18,105 bases of DNA, from positions 1 through 18,105 of the forward strand of contig CALXPA010000011.1 in the NCBI GenBank assembly GCA_944390185.1, in the 5' to 3' direction. The translations under genes and the position numbers were made by a program. A model generated the notes under the pieces. That model ran no database searches. It was not told the DNA's origin and was given only the letters and a program-made list of their open reading frames with translations. Shown here piece after piece: positions 7,642 to 16,190 of the stretch. This stretch comes from an uncultured Alphaproteobacteria bacterium (lineage in GTDB: Bacteria > Pseudomonadota > Alphaproteobacteria > Rs-D84). Position 1 is the stretch's first letter; the number at the start of each line of letters is the position of its first letter.

Positions 7642-8712
7642 TTACTGTTTCAATTCATCTGCCAGTGTGGCAATGGCAATCGCGTACCAATTTGAACTGT
7701 TCCACTTTTTTATGCGGTAAAAGTTCGGATATGTTAAATAAGCATATATCGCCGGCTGGGGCGCAACATCGGTATCAATCGCATTTGGATCAGATGTGAC
7801 CGCCCGCGCGTTTGCACGTGCGTCTGCAATTGCCGCCGTATCTGCAACCAATCCGGCCGTCATATCTGCAACCGGAATCGGCGTGCCATCTGGGTTTAAT
7901 ACACCCATCGCCGCCCATTCCACTAATGGCCGCTGCGTTTTGCCGTCCAACAGCGATACATCAAAATCCGCCGGCAGCATAACCCGACGAACAATCCGCT
8001 CGTTCGGATTCCAGCCCAGTTTATGTAAATAGTTACCCGCACTGAACATCGCGTCACCAACACTGTGGATAATATCAATCGTTCCGTCACCATTGCCATC
8101 TGTTCCATATTGCGCCAGTGTCGTCGGTATAAACTGGAAATGTCCCATGGCACCTGCCCAGCTGCCCCAGATGTCATTTATGTCCAGGTTATTATCGTCT
8201 GCAATTTTCATCAAGGCCAATAGCTGGTTACCAAAGAACGTTTCGCGGCGGCCATCATACATTAATGTTAAAAAAGCATCTGTCAGCTTATGCGCCGCAC
8301 GATATGCGCCGTAATTTGATTCCAGCCCCCAAAACGCCAGTATAACATGCGGCTGGACCCCATAGGTTTCATACACGCGATTCAACATCGTTGGATACGT
8401 CGCACGCATTTTATGACCATTTTCTATGCGACGCGAACTGACCGTGCGGGCCAGATACTGATCCAGCGTCAGTTTGAATTCAGACTGGTTCCGGTCGCTG
8501 TGCACAATCGACGGTATAAACGCCGGCGATTTCAACGTCGCGCGAATCGTATCATCAGATATACCCGCCGCCGCCGCGCGTGTCCGCACATCGTCCAATA
8601 TCGTATTCCACCGATCCATGTCAAACGCGCCACGTTCCGACGCATACGACCAAAACGGTAAAATACACATAAGCACAACGCCAACCAGGCGCCCCATTAC
8701 CCTGTGTGACAT
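7642..8712 (-). CDS. mltB: Lytic murein transglycosylase, MltB family (GH103)
   Basis: A 356-residue periplasmic enzyme that cleaves the MurNAc-GlcNAc bond of peptidoglycan, leaving 1,6-anhydroMurNAc. Residues 1-24 form a signal peptide ending SYA. A Cys at 16 is preceded by Val-Leu-Met, a poor lipobox, so a soluble periplasmic form is more likely than the lipoprotein known in Escherichia coli. Glu131 in FWGLESNYG is the catalytic acid. GSWAGAMGHFQFIPTTLAQY (183-202) is the signature block. DGNGDGTIDI (205-214) looks like the EF-hand calcium loop known from Slt35. A variable Ala/Asp-rich insert lies near residues 285-315. The ATG at 8712 has AGGGGA six bases upstream. It lies 15 bases downstream of the outer-membrane protein gene and is likely co-transcribed with it. 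Confidence 0.93.
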   Translation of the reverse strand: MSHRVMGRLVGVVLMCILPFWSYASERGAFDMDRWNTILDDVRTRAAAAGISDDTIRATLKSPAFIPSIVHSDRNQSEFKLTLDQYLARTVSSRRIENGHKMRATYPTMLNRVYETYGVQPHVILAFWGLESNYGAYRAAHKLTDAFLTLMYDGRRETFFGNQLLALMKIADDNNLDINDIWGSWAGAMGHFQFIPTTLAQYGTDGNGDGTIDIIHSVGDAMFSAGNYLHKLGWNPNERIVRRVMLPADFDVSLLDGKTQRPLVEWAAMGVLNPDGTPIPVADMTAGLVADTAAIADARANARAVTSDPNAIDTDVAPQPAIYAYLTYPNFYRIKKWNSSNWYAIAIATLADELKQ

Positions 8713-8727
8713 GACATGTCCCCTTGG

Positions 8728-10203
8728 TTAAAATGAATATTTCAGACCAATGTGCAACCCAAACGATTGCCATGTTGCGTAATCCAACTGGTCAGATATA
8801 TACTCGGTCGTGGCGGGCACAGTTTCCAAAATCGGTAAACCGTTTTCGTCCAACAAATACATCCCATTTTCATCCAGCAAAAATTGCGTATATTCTGCCA
8901 AATACAATTCGCCACCGATTGCACCGACATGGAACAGATTTGTTTCCACCTTTATCGCCAATTGCATGCGGTCAGATATCTGGTAATTATATTCCATTTC
9001 GGCGGCATATGAATATGAATCATTGCTGCCTTCGTCAATAAAGCTGGGGTTTTGTTGCCAGTCTGTACGATTTGGCCAGATACCTTCGGATGAATATTTC
9101 GGCATGCCGACCTGGAAATAAAAGCGTAACTTATCCGCCAGCGTCATTTGTTTTTCAATTTCCAGACCAATATAAAATCCCGACCATGTGGTGTTATAGA
9201 TATGCGTTGTCCCTTCGATTAAAACAGGACCATCACCACCGATAACCACGCATTCGCCCGCATCAACACCCCACGGGATATATCCCATGTTCGGGTCATA
9301 GTCACCAGTTACCAACGTCGTCCCCAGGTCATACCATCCACTGCCGGGGGCCTGGACCAATTTAATATCTTCGGGGGACATACAAACCTGGTACCAGTCA
9401 TCGGGTGGTTCTGTTCCAATCGGCAATGTCCAATAATTCCCCAGTGTGTCACCATATACATAATCGCCGTAATTCGTCATCAATGGCAAGAATACCCCAG
9501 GATTCGGATATAAATGATTTGCCATTTCCAGGTTGTGATTAAATATCTCGTACCCAAAGGATGGCGATATCTTCCACCCTGCGATATCCCAGATGTGATG
9601 TGCGCCAATGCCAACCTTGAAATGATTCGTACGCCCTGTTTGATCCCCCAGCGACACCGTGAACATACCCGTATACGGATCAGATTCATCATACGGTTCC
9701 AAATCATAGTCCATCGAAAATCCGCCATGATCCATCGTACCCATGCTGTATTCACCATAGGCGAACATGTCAAAATTGCGCAGGCTGAAGTTATGCTGGA
9801 CCCCGACGCCAATTTCGTTGTAAACCATGTCGTCCCATTCCAGGACCGAATTAACCCCTGTTTTGAACATAAAATCTGCAAATCTGCGCGTGTACCCCGC
9901 CGTGATTGTCGTTGCATGTTCTTCGACCGGCATCGCGATACCGTTTGCCGTCATTGTCCCAGCGATTGTCGGCACAGTTGGGCGCGGAACCTGGTACGAT
10001 GTGGTACGACTGCCCACCACCTGTTTATTTCCGGATTGTCCGACGTATTGGGTATATCCCTGGGCCGCGTACTGGCCATATGCCGCGCGGTTTACGGTCG
10101 TGGTATCATTAGACTGATAGTACGATGGAACCCCCTCGTTCGACGCAACAGCGACGCACGGCAGTAAAATCCCGCATAAAAGAGCAATCCTTTCTATCCT
10201 CAT
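8728..10203 (-). CDS. Outer-membrane beta-barrel protein, possibly omptin-like
   Basis: A 491-residue protein with a signal peptide (1-20, ending AVA) and a C-terminal strand FGLHIGLKYSF, the standard signal for the outer-membrane assembly machinery. Alternating hydrophobic strands run from about residue 98 to the end. A Gln/Tyr/Thr-rich region (about 25-80) precedes the barrel. SVLEWDDM (119-126) and GGFSMDYDLEPYDESDP (160-176) resemble the omptin SxLxW strand and the loop holding its Asp83/Asp85 pair. However, I see no equivalent of the omptin Asp210-x-His212 pair in the later loop, so protease activity is doubtful. Residues about 235-325 form a long loop with two Cys, and the last loop carries a tandem LLDENG repeat. 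First gene of an operon with mltB. The barrel is well supported; the omptin relation is tentative. Confidence 0.8.
   Translation of the reverse strand: MRIERIALLCGILLPCVAVASNEGVPSYYQSNDTTTVNRAAYGQYAAQGYTQYVGQSGNKQVVGSRTTSYQVPRPTVPTIAGTMTANGIAMPVEEHATTITAGYTRRFADFMFKTGVNSVLEWDDMVYNEIGVGVQHNFSLRNFDMFAYGEYSMGTMDHGGFSMDYDLEPYDESDPYTGMFTVSLGDQTGRTNHFKVGIGAHHIWDIAGWKISPSFGYEIFNHNLEMANHLYPNPGVFLPLMTNYGDYVYGDTLGNYWTLPIGTEPPDDWYQVCMSPEDIKLVQAPGSGWYDLGTTLVTGDYDPNMGYIPWGVDAGECVVIGGDGPVLIEGTTHIYNTTWSGFYIGLEIEKQMTLADKLRFYFQVGMPKYSSEGIWPNRTDWQQNPSFIDEGSNDSYSYAAEMEYNYQISDRMQLAIKVETNLFHVGAIGGELYLAEYTQFLLDENGMYLLDENGLPILETVPATTEYISDQLDYATWQSFGLHIGLKYSF
8833..8880 (-). repeat. Tandem eight-residue LLDENG repeat within the outer-membrane protein
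   Basis: Two adjacent copies, LLDENGMY (residues 442-449) and LLDENGLP (450-457), lie before the final two beta-strands, in what should be the last surface loop. The two 24-base units differ at several third positions, so this is not a very recent exact duplication. Confidence 0.75.
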
Positions 10204-10221
10204 ACCTGCATTGTTATGTGC

Positions 10222-10250
10222 ATTATATCACAAGATAAAATCTATGAAAA
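10222..10250 (-). promoter_or_regulatory. Promoter of the outer-membrane protein / mltB operon
   Basis: On the minus strand TTTTCA (10250-10245) is followed after exactly 17 bases by a perfect TATAAT (10227-10222), with a TG one base before it (extended -10). Transcription should start near 10215, leaving a leader of only about 11 bases before the ATG at 10203. The AGG one base before the ATG is too close to act as a normal ribosome site. Confidence 0.6.
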
Positions 10251-10301
10251 GAGATTTTCTTTCTTAATACACCAATTGCTGGATTTTAAAGATTTTTTAG
10301 A

Positions 10302-10307
10302 TAGAAT
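10302..10307 (+). promoter_or_regulatory. Possible -10 box for hemW giving a leaderless transcript
   Basis: TAGAAT sits seven bases before the hemW ATG at 10314, so transcription would begin at or next to the start codon. No Shine-Dalgarno sequence is present between them. The -35 match is poor (TTGCTG at 10276-10281 would need a 20-base spacer), so the call is tentative. Confidence 0.35.
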
Positions 10308-10313
10308 ATCCGC

Positions 10314-11390
10314 ATGGTTTTGCCACATAACATTTACGTGCACGTTCCGTTCTGTGTATCCAAGTGCAATTATTGCGCGTTTTTTTCGCGCGCATGTGTC
10401 GCGCCCGATTGGAACACATACGAAAACAACATTATTGCCGAAATAACCAAATGGGGACAAACACTGGGCCACCCAGACGTCCCAACAATATTCTTTGGCG
10501 GCGGCACACCGTCACTGATGCCCGTGGCGTCATTCAGAAAAATCATCCAGGCAATTGCCGATAACTTTCATATCGTCCAAAACTGTGAAATAACACTGGA
10601 ATCTAATCCAGGAACGTTGGACCGGAATAAATTAGATGCGTTCTGTGATTCTGGGGTTAATCGACTGTCCGTTGGGGTCCAGGCACTGGATGACCGGCGA
10701 CTGAAATTCTTGGGGCGGCGACACACTGTGCGCGATGCGTTGCAATTACTGGACGCGGCACAGCATAAAAATATACGCCTGTCCGCAGACTTTATATACG
10801 GCCTGCCGGGTGACACGCCCGACGATATTGTCCAGTTGTGTGACGGAATAAATTCCTGTGGGCTGGGGCACTGTTCAATGTACGAATTGACCATCGAAGA
10901 AAATACGCCGTTCGCCACAATGAATCTGGATATGCCATCAAACGACGATATGGCCGCAATGTATACCATTATCGGCACCAGGCTGAATTTGCCCCGGTAC
11001 GAAGTTTCAAACTATGCCGTCTGTGGCGCAGAATGCAAGCATAACATGAATGTCTGGGACGGCGCACCATATATCGGCATTGGCCCAGGCGCCGCCGGAC
11101 GCATCTTTATGGATGACACATGGTACGAACAAATGGGAAATGACGAACTGTTTCGCCCCATGTCCGATACTGCCCGCGCCACAGAACGCATCATTACCGG
11201 CATGCGCCAGGTGCGCGGAATGATGCTTGACAAAGACAATAAAAAAATTATAAACATGGACTTTGTTGACGCACATCCAGAACTGGTCACGAAAACGCAC
11301 GATGGTCGTATTGCGGCAACGTTGCGCGGAATGCTGGTTCTGGATGATGTGATATTAAATATGGTGGGGGATACAGGGGATGCAAAATAA
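10314..11390 (+). CDS. hemW: HemW-type radical SAM heme chaperone
   Basis: A 358-residue cytoplasmic protein of the HemN/HemW radical SAM group. Cys14, Cys18 and Cys21 form the CxxxCxxC motif that holds a 4Fe-4S cluster. The next position is Ala-Phe rather than the extra Cys of true coproporphyrinogen dehydrogenase HemN, which favours the heme chaperone. FGGGTPSLM, LESNPGTL, NRLSVGVQALDDRRLKFLGR and FIYGLPGDTPDD are family blocks. The HemW heme-binding HNxxYW motif appears as HNMNVW (243-248), with Val for Tyr. The start is supported by alignment with the family opening (a few residues, then Y-x-H-x-P-x-C); there is no ribosome site. The last 11 bases overlap the M13 peptidase gene, so they form a two-gene unit. 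Confidence 0.92.
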   Translation: MVLPHNIYVHVPFCVSKCNYCAFFSRACVAPDWNTYENNIIAEITKWGQTLGHPDVPTIFFGGGTPSLMPVASFRKIIQAIADNFHIVQNCEITLESNPGTLDRNKLDAFCDSGVNRLSVGVQALDDRRLKFLGRRHTVRDALQLLDAAQHKNIRLSADFIYGLPGDTPDDIVQLCDGINSCGLGHCSMYELTIEENTPFATMNLDMPSNDDMAAMYTIIGTRLNLPRYEVSNYAVCGAECKHNMNVWDGAPYIGIGPGAAGRIFMDDTWYEQMGNDELFRPMSDTARATERIITGMRQVRGMMLDKDNKKIINMDFVDAHPELVTKTHDGRIAATLRGMLVLDDVILNMVGDTGDAK

Positions 11391-13374
11391 AGTCTTGAAT
11401 ATTATCGGCGCGATTGCGGTTGTTGTGGCGATTGTCGTCGCGTGTTTCGTGGTTAATCAAAGGGGGAATGTTATGAATGCCGGAATCAAACTGGAAAACA
11501 TGGACCTGGGGGTAAAGCCAGGTGATAATTTTTTTGAATATGCCAACGGGGGATGGCGCCGGACGCACCCAATCCCAGACGACTATACCAGTTATGGCGC
11601 GTTCAATATATTACATGACGTTAACCTGGGGCGGGTACGTGAAATTGCCGAAACAGACAATGGGAAAATCGGCACATTGTATAAAATCGCAATGAATGTC
11701 GACAGGCTGAATGCCGATAAAACAGCGCCTGTGAAAAAATATCTGGACGAAATTGATGCGATAAAATCAGTCGACGATTTGCCCGCATACCTGGGGCAGA
11801 TGCATCGATTTGCATCGGCGTTCTGGGGCGATGGCGTGGCGTTGGATGAAAAAAACAGCGAATATTATCTGTACAATATTGGCCAGGGCGGAATCGGTCT
11901 GTCACGCGATTACTATTTTGATACAGATGACAAGTCTGTTGAAATACGCGCAAAATATCGTGACTTTATTGCACGCCAGGCGAAAAATTTCGGATTGGAT
12001 ATAGATGCGGATAAAATTTATGCACTGGAAGAAAGAATGGCGGCATCGTTTTTTACAAAGGAAAAATTGCGCGATCCAAATGCCAATTATCACAAAATGT
12101 CAATTGATGAATTAAAAACACAATTTCCAGGATTTGACTGGGGCACGTATTTATCTGCGCGTGGGGCATCTGGCGCCACAGACGTCAATGTAAATCAACC
12201 ATCTGCAATAACAGAATCTGTTGCGATTATGAATGATACTGATTTGGATTTAATCAAGGATTATCTGAAATATTGCATTATCAGCGCCGCAGATACGTTA
12301 CTGGACGACGAAACATACGAAATATCTTTTGATTTTTATAATCGCACAATGGCGGGACAAATCGAACCAAAACCACGATGGAAACGCGCCGTTTCATTAC
12401 TGGACGGAACACTGGGCGAAGAAATCGGCCGCCTGTACGTGGATAAATATTTTTCTGGGGCCGCAAAAGAACGCATGCAAAAACTGGTCCAGAATTTACA
12501 GCGCGCGTTGGGTATGCGCATAGAAAATCTGGAATGGATGTCAGACGAAACAAAATCACGCGCGTTAAAAAAGTTGGACACATTTCATGCAAAAATCGGA
12601 TATCCCGACAAGTGGCGCGATTATTCCAAACTGGATATCGATGAAAATTTATCGCTGTGGGAAAATATGGTGAACGTCGCAGAATTTGAAGACGCGTTCT
12701 GGATTGAAAAAATCGGCCAGAAAAAAGACCCAACCATATGGTATATGAACGCGCACGAGGTTAATGCATACTATGACCCAACAACAAACGAAATCTGTTT
12801 TCCCGCAGGGATTTTACAATACCCGTTCTTTGACATGTCGGCGGACGATGCGTTTAACTATGGCGCAATTGGCAGTGTGATTGGCCACGAAATGACGCAT
12901 GGGTTCGACGATTCTGGGCGCCAGTTTGATGCCGATGGCAATCTGCGCGACTGGTGGACGGCCGCCGATGCAGATGGTTTTAACGCGCGCGCCAGTGTGT
13001 TAAAAGATTACTTTAACAACATCATGGTTGCACCTGGCGTTCATGCAAATGGCGAATTCACATTGGGTGAAAATTTGGCCGACTATGGCGGCATAACAGT
13101 TGCATATACGGCGTACAAGAACTTTGGCACACCATCGGGCGTCACAGAAAATATGACGGCGGACATGCGGTTCTTTATCGCGTATGCAGGCGTATGGGCG
13201 CAAAATATTCGTGATGCCGAAGTGCTGCGTCTGACAAAAATGGACGAACATTCCCTGGGGCAATGGCGCGTAAATGGGATTTTACCGCATATTGACGCAT
13301 GGTATGATGCCTTTGACATCACCCCTGATGCCCTGTTATATCTGGCCCCGGAAAAGCGTATAAAATTGTGGTAA
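11380..13374 (+). CDS. M13 (neprilysin/PepO-like) zinc metallopeptidase, predicted lipoprotein
   Basis: A 664-residue endopeptidase. HEMTH (503-507) supplies two zinc ligands and the catalytic Glu, and Glu564 in ENLADYGG (with Asp568) supplies the third. NAYYDPTTNEICFPAGILQ just before the site and PEKRIKLW at the C-terminus are standard M13 blocks; the length is normal. Residues 1-21 are a hydrophobic signal ending VVA before Cys22, a good lipobox, so the protein is probably anchored facing the periplasm. The ATG at 11380 has GGGGG nine bases upstream and overlaps hemW by 11 bases. A second in-frame ATG at 11473 (residue 32) has a stronger AGGGGGA ribosome site and would give a form without the signal. 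It likely degrades small peptides. A terminator follows directly. Confidence 0.93.
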   Translation: MQNKVLNIIGAIAVVVAIVVACFVVNQRGNVMNAGIKLENMDLGVKPGDNFFEYANGGWRRTHPIPDDYTSYGAFNILHDVNLGRVREIAETDNGKIGTLYKIAMNVDRLNADKTAPVKKYLDEIDAIKSVDDLPAYLGQMHRFASAFWGDGVALDEKNSEYYLYNIGQGGIGLSRDYYFDTDDKSVEIRAKYRDFIARQAKNFGLDIDADKIYALEERMAASFFTKEKLRDPNANYHKMSIDELKTQFPGFDWGTYLSARGASGATDVNVNQPSAITESVAIMNDTDLDLIKDYLKYCIISAADTLLDDETYEISFDFYNRTMAGQIEPKPRWKRAVSLLDGTLGEEIGRLYVDKYFSGAAKERMQKLVQNLQRALGMRIENLEWMSDETKSRALKKLDTFHAKIGYPDKWRDYSKLDIDENLSLWENMVNVAEFEDAFWIEKIGQKKDPTIWYMNAHEVNAYYDPTTNEICFPAGILQYPFFDMSADDAFNYGAIGSVIGHEMTHGFDDSGRQFDADGNLRDWWTAADADGFNARASVLKDYFNNIMVAPGVHANGEFTLGENLADYGGITVAYTAYKNFGTPSGVTENMTADMRFFIAYAGVWAQNIRDAEVLRLTKMDEHSLGQWRVNGILPHIDAWYDAFDITPDALLYLAPEKRIKLW

Positions 13375-13380
13375 TCAATT

Positions 13381-13407
13381 GGCCCGCGTTATGCGGGTCA
13401 TTTTATT
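13381..13407 (+). terminator. Rho-independent terminator after the M13 peptidase gene
   Basis: GGCCCGC (13381-13387) and GCGGGTC (13393-13399) pair over seven positions (one G-U) around a GTTAT loop, followed by ATTTTATT. It starts seven bases after the stop codon. Confidence 0.72.
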
Positions 13408-13467
13408 GGGAATACATGCAAATTGCTATTGCGCGATAAATTCACAACCCTGGTATCAACAAGTACC

Positions 13468-13474
13468 AAAGGGA
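13468..13474 (+). promoter_or_regulatory. Ribosome-binding site that fixes the autotransporter start
   Basis: AAAGGGA ends six bases before the ATG at 13481. The frame is open further upstream to a TTG at 13379, but that start lies across the terminator. Only the 13481 start gives a proper signal peptide. Confidence 0.75.
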
Positions 13475-13480
13475 TTAATT

Positions 13481-16186
13481 ATGCGCATGACAAAAACTAT
13501 ACTGGGGCTGGCATGTTGCTGGACGGTGCCAGCCATGGCCACAGACGCCCCAGATTTTACAACGTTGTACAATCTGTATAAAAATCTGGCCACGCAAAAT
13601 GATATCACTGTCACCGCAGATATCACATCAACACGATTGTTAAATACGCCCGGTGCCCAGGCAACTGTTATAAACGGTGGCGGATTTAATTTTGATGGCG
13701 CAGGATATCTGGGCTTTGTTATATCAAACGGATATAACTTTTCATTGACGCGTGGCGGCGAATTCACCATGGATGGCACCACAGCCAATATTACAAATTC
13801 ATTAACTGGATTTTCTAATTCATCATATGGTGGGGTCATATCCAATCTGGACGGAAATACGGTCATAGATAATTCTGCATTCACAAACAACGTATCTGCA
13901 TCTGGCGGCGGCGCAATATACCAAGGCGCAAATTCTGTCGCAAATATCGAGGATTCTGTATTTCAATCTAATCAGGCGACGCGCGGCGATGGCGGCGTAA
14001 TATACAGCGAATATGAATCCACCATGACGATAACGAATTCTGTTTTCATCGATAATTCTGCCCGCGATTACGGCGGCGTTGCGTTTAATGATGGCGCACT
14101 GAACATTAATAACACAACATTTATATCAAACACCGCAGACAGTGGCGGGGCACTGTATAATTCCAACACAATGAACATCACCAGTACAGAATTTTCCAAT
14201 AATACCGCAACATCAGGCGCCGGCGCAATATACACAACAGGCGCAATGAACGTGACAGATACTGTGTTTAAAAATAATTCTGGGGCAACAGGTGGCGCCA
14301 TCGGCAACTATGGCATCACAGGCGATACGCTGTACGCGGTGGTTCAGAATTCTGTTTTTTCTGATAACAGTGCTGAATACGGCGGCGCAATATATAACTG
14401 GGATGACATGTACGTAATCGACAGCAATTTCACAAATAACAGTGCCACAGAATCTGGTGGGGCAATACACAACTTGGCCGAATTGTACTTAATCGCGATG
14501 AATGACGATATTACGTTTACTGGCAATACGTTAAACAACGCACCAAACGCAATCTATTCAGACGGCACAATTGGCATGAATGCCGCACCTGGTCGAACAA
14601 TCACATTTAACGATCCAATCCAGGGCACGGGCAATATAAACATCAATCAACCATACGTATTTGATTCTGATGACGTACCCACAGGGGGTGATGTTGTATT
14701 GTCTGCGGATATGTCCGGATTTTCTGGCAACGTTACACAATACGCAGGCACAGTGCACGTCAATGACGGCGCAACATTTTTTAACGCACAAAACCTGGAC
14801 ATCCAGGGTGGTACACTGGTACTGGGGACGAACAACATCCACGCAACAAACGTATCATTTGGGGACGAATCCAGACTGCAGATTTCTGTGCAAGACCAAA
14901 ATCAATACGGATACATTCTGGCCGACACTTTCACCATCAGCGATACTGCAAATCTGGACGTGATTTTATACCCCAGTGCAATCCCCAACGGTGGCGATAT
15001 AAAATTGCACCTATTGCGCAGCGATAATGCCATCACAGATAACTTTATACCGCAAATAAATAATACAATGTACGAATTTATGCAGATGGGTAACGGATGG
15101 TATGCAATAACCCAGGTCGCCGAATTCGACGACGTTATCCGAAACAGTGGTGGAACGCAAAACAACCTGAACACCGCAGGCGCATGGCAGAACGCACCAG
15201 ACGCCACCCAGACAACGGGACATGCACTGTATAACCGTTTGATTGCACTGTTACAAACAAACCCCACAGAATATATCCATGCGCTAAGTGCATTGGCACC
15301 GTCTGCGGCACCACTGATGCAAATTATGGGAACGTCATATCTGTCACGGACCCAGTCGATGATTAACAATACACGTAATGAATACGATGTCGGACGCGGA
15401 AAAATATGGACAGCGATAATGGGAACGTTGGGACATCTGGACCGCACAGACCAGCACGCAAAATTTAATATACGTGGCATTGGTGGCGGAATCGGCGCAG
15501 AATCTGGGCGCAACGATATAACTGTTGGTGGCGCATTCACGTTCCAATATGATAAATCCATCAGCTGGGCCCACAATATTCGCGCAACCACAGACGGTGG
15601 CGCACTGTACGCAAAATATACCCCGAATAATCTGGAATTCCAGGCAGGTGGCGCAATGTTCTATACCCATATGCGCGAAGTCAAAAACGTCGCAGGATTG
15701 GCACTGGATAACAATCCGTCTATGTACACGTATGGCGCATGGTCAGATATTGGATATAAATTTCAATCGGAAAATTGGCGCATCACACCACGAATTGGAA
15801 CAAAGTACACAATGATACACCACAGCACATCAACAGACGATGCCACCCAAACAATTCGCGGGGATAATATGCACTTTTGGACGGCGTACACCGACGCCAC
15901 GGTGGGATATGATGCAATAACCCTGGGGGATGTACAGTTAATACCATCTGTGACAATTGGCGGCACATACGACATGCGCGCAGACACCCAGATATTTGAT
16001 GTGGCGGTAAATAATACAACATATACCATCACCGGTACACCACTGGCGCGATGGGCCGGCACAATCGGCGCAGATATGCGTATTAAATTTGACACAGGGG
16101 CACAAATAGACATCAGCCTGGCAACCCAACTGCGCCAGGGATACAGCGATATAACCGCCACGGTATACGGAATATTGCGATTTTAA
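13481..16186 (+). CDS. Type Va autotransporter with Pmp-like repeat passenger
   Basis: A 901-residue secreted/surface protein. Residues 1-20 are a signal peptide ending AMA. The passenger (about 21-630) is rich in Asn, Thr, Ser and Gly, almost free of Cys, and fits a right-handed beta-helix. Between residues 132 and 330 it carries about eight FxxN...GGA(I/L) repeats like those of chlamydial polymorphic membrane proteins. A second beta-rich part (about 350-570) lacks them. From about residue 634 (RGKIWTAIMGTLG) to the C-terminal GILRF is a beta-barrel of roughly 267 residues, the usual size of an autotransporter translocator domain. It should insert in the outer membrane and export the passenger, probably for adhesion. 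It is a single-gene unit between two terminators. An extended -10-like TGGTATCAA (13451-13459) lies upstream without a -35 box. No catalytic triad is apparent in the passenger. Confidence 0.9.
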   Translation: MRMTKTILGLACCWTVPAMATDAPDFTTLYNLYKNLATQNDITVTADITSTRLLNTPGAQATVINGGGFNFDGAGYLGFVISNGYNFSLTRGGEFTMDGTTANITNSLTGFSNSSYGGVISNLDGNTVIDNSAFTNNVSASGGGAIYQGANSVANIEDSVFQSNQATRGDGGVIYSEYESTMTITNSVFIDNSARDYGGVAFNDGALNINNTTFISNTADSGGALYNSNTMNITSTEFSNNTATSGAGAIYTTGAMNVTDTVFKNNSGATGGAIGNYGITGDTLYAVVQNSVFSDNSAEYGGAIYNWDDMYVIDSNFTNNSATESGGAIHNLAELYLIAMNDDITFTGNTLNNAPNAIYSDGTIGMNAAPGRTITFNDPIQGTGNININQPYVFDSDDVPTGGDVVLSADMSGFSGNVTQYAGTVHVNDGATFFNAQNLDIQGGTLVLGTNNIHATNVSFGDESRLQISVQDQNQYGYILADTFTISDTANLDVILYPSAIPNGGDIKLHLLRSDNAITDNFIPQINNTMYEFMQMGNGWYAITQVAEFDDVIRNSGGTQNNLNTAGAWQNAPDATQTTGHALYNRLIALLQTNPTEYIHALSALAPSAAPLMQIMGTSYLSRTQSMINNTRNEYDVGRGKIWTAIMGTLGHLDRTDQHAKFNIRGIGGGIGAESGRNDITVGGAFTFQYDKSISWAHNIRATTDGGALYAKYTPNNLEFQAGGAMFYTHMREVKNVAGLALDNNPSMYTYGAWSDIGYKFQSENWRITPRIGTKYTMIHHSTSTDDATQTIRGDNMHFWTAYTDATVGYDAITLGDVQLIPSVTIGGTYDMRADTQIFDVAVNNTTYTITGTPLARWAGTIGADMRIKFDTGAQIDISLATQLRQGYSDITATVYGILRF
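13874..14470 (+). repeat. Eight degenerate Pmp-like repeats in the autotransporter passenger
   Basis: Successive units read SAFTNN..GGGAIY, SVFQSN..DGGVIY, SVFIDN..YGGVAF, TTFISN..SGGALY, TEFSNN..GAGAIY, TVFKNN..TGGAIG, SVFSDN..YGGAIY and SNFTNN..SGGAIH. Each is about 22-30 residues and should make one or so turns of a beta-helix. DNA identity between units is modest. Confidence 0.85.
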
Positions 16187-16190
16187 AACA

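Noticed and set aside
7636..7650. Short palindrome ACAGTATTACTGT with three T between the last glycosyltransferase gene and mltB as a terminator
   Set aside because: Only a five-base A/T-rich stem with a three-base loop and a short T-run; too weak to call.
9514..10167. Long open frame (217 residues) on the plus strand opposite the outer-membrane protein gene
   Set aside because: It is antisense to a gene with a signal peptide, beta-strand pattern and good promoter; its product is Arg/His/Cys-rich without any motif.
13379..13480. N-terminal extension of the autotransporter from a TTG at 13379
   Set aside because: It would cross the terminator hairpin at 13381-13399, has no ribosome site and would bury the signal peptide that begins at 13481.
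13874..14470. CRISPR or tandem DNA repeat array
   Set aside because: The repeats are at protein level only; the DNA units are unequal and divergent and lie within one continuous coding frame.
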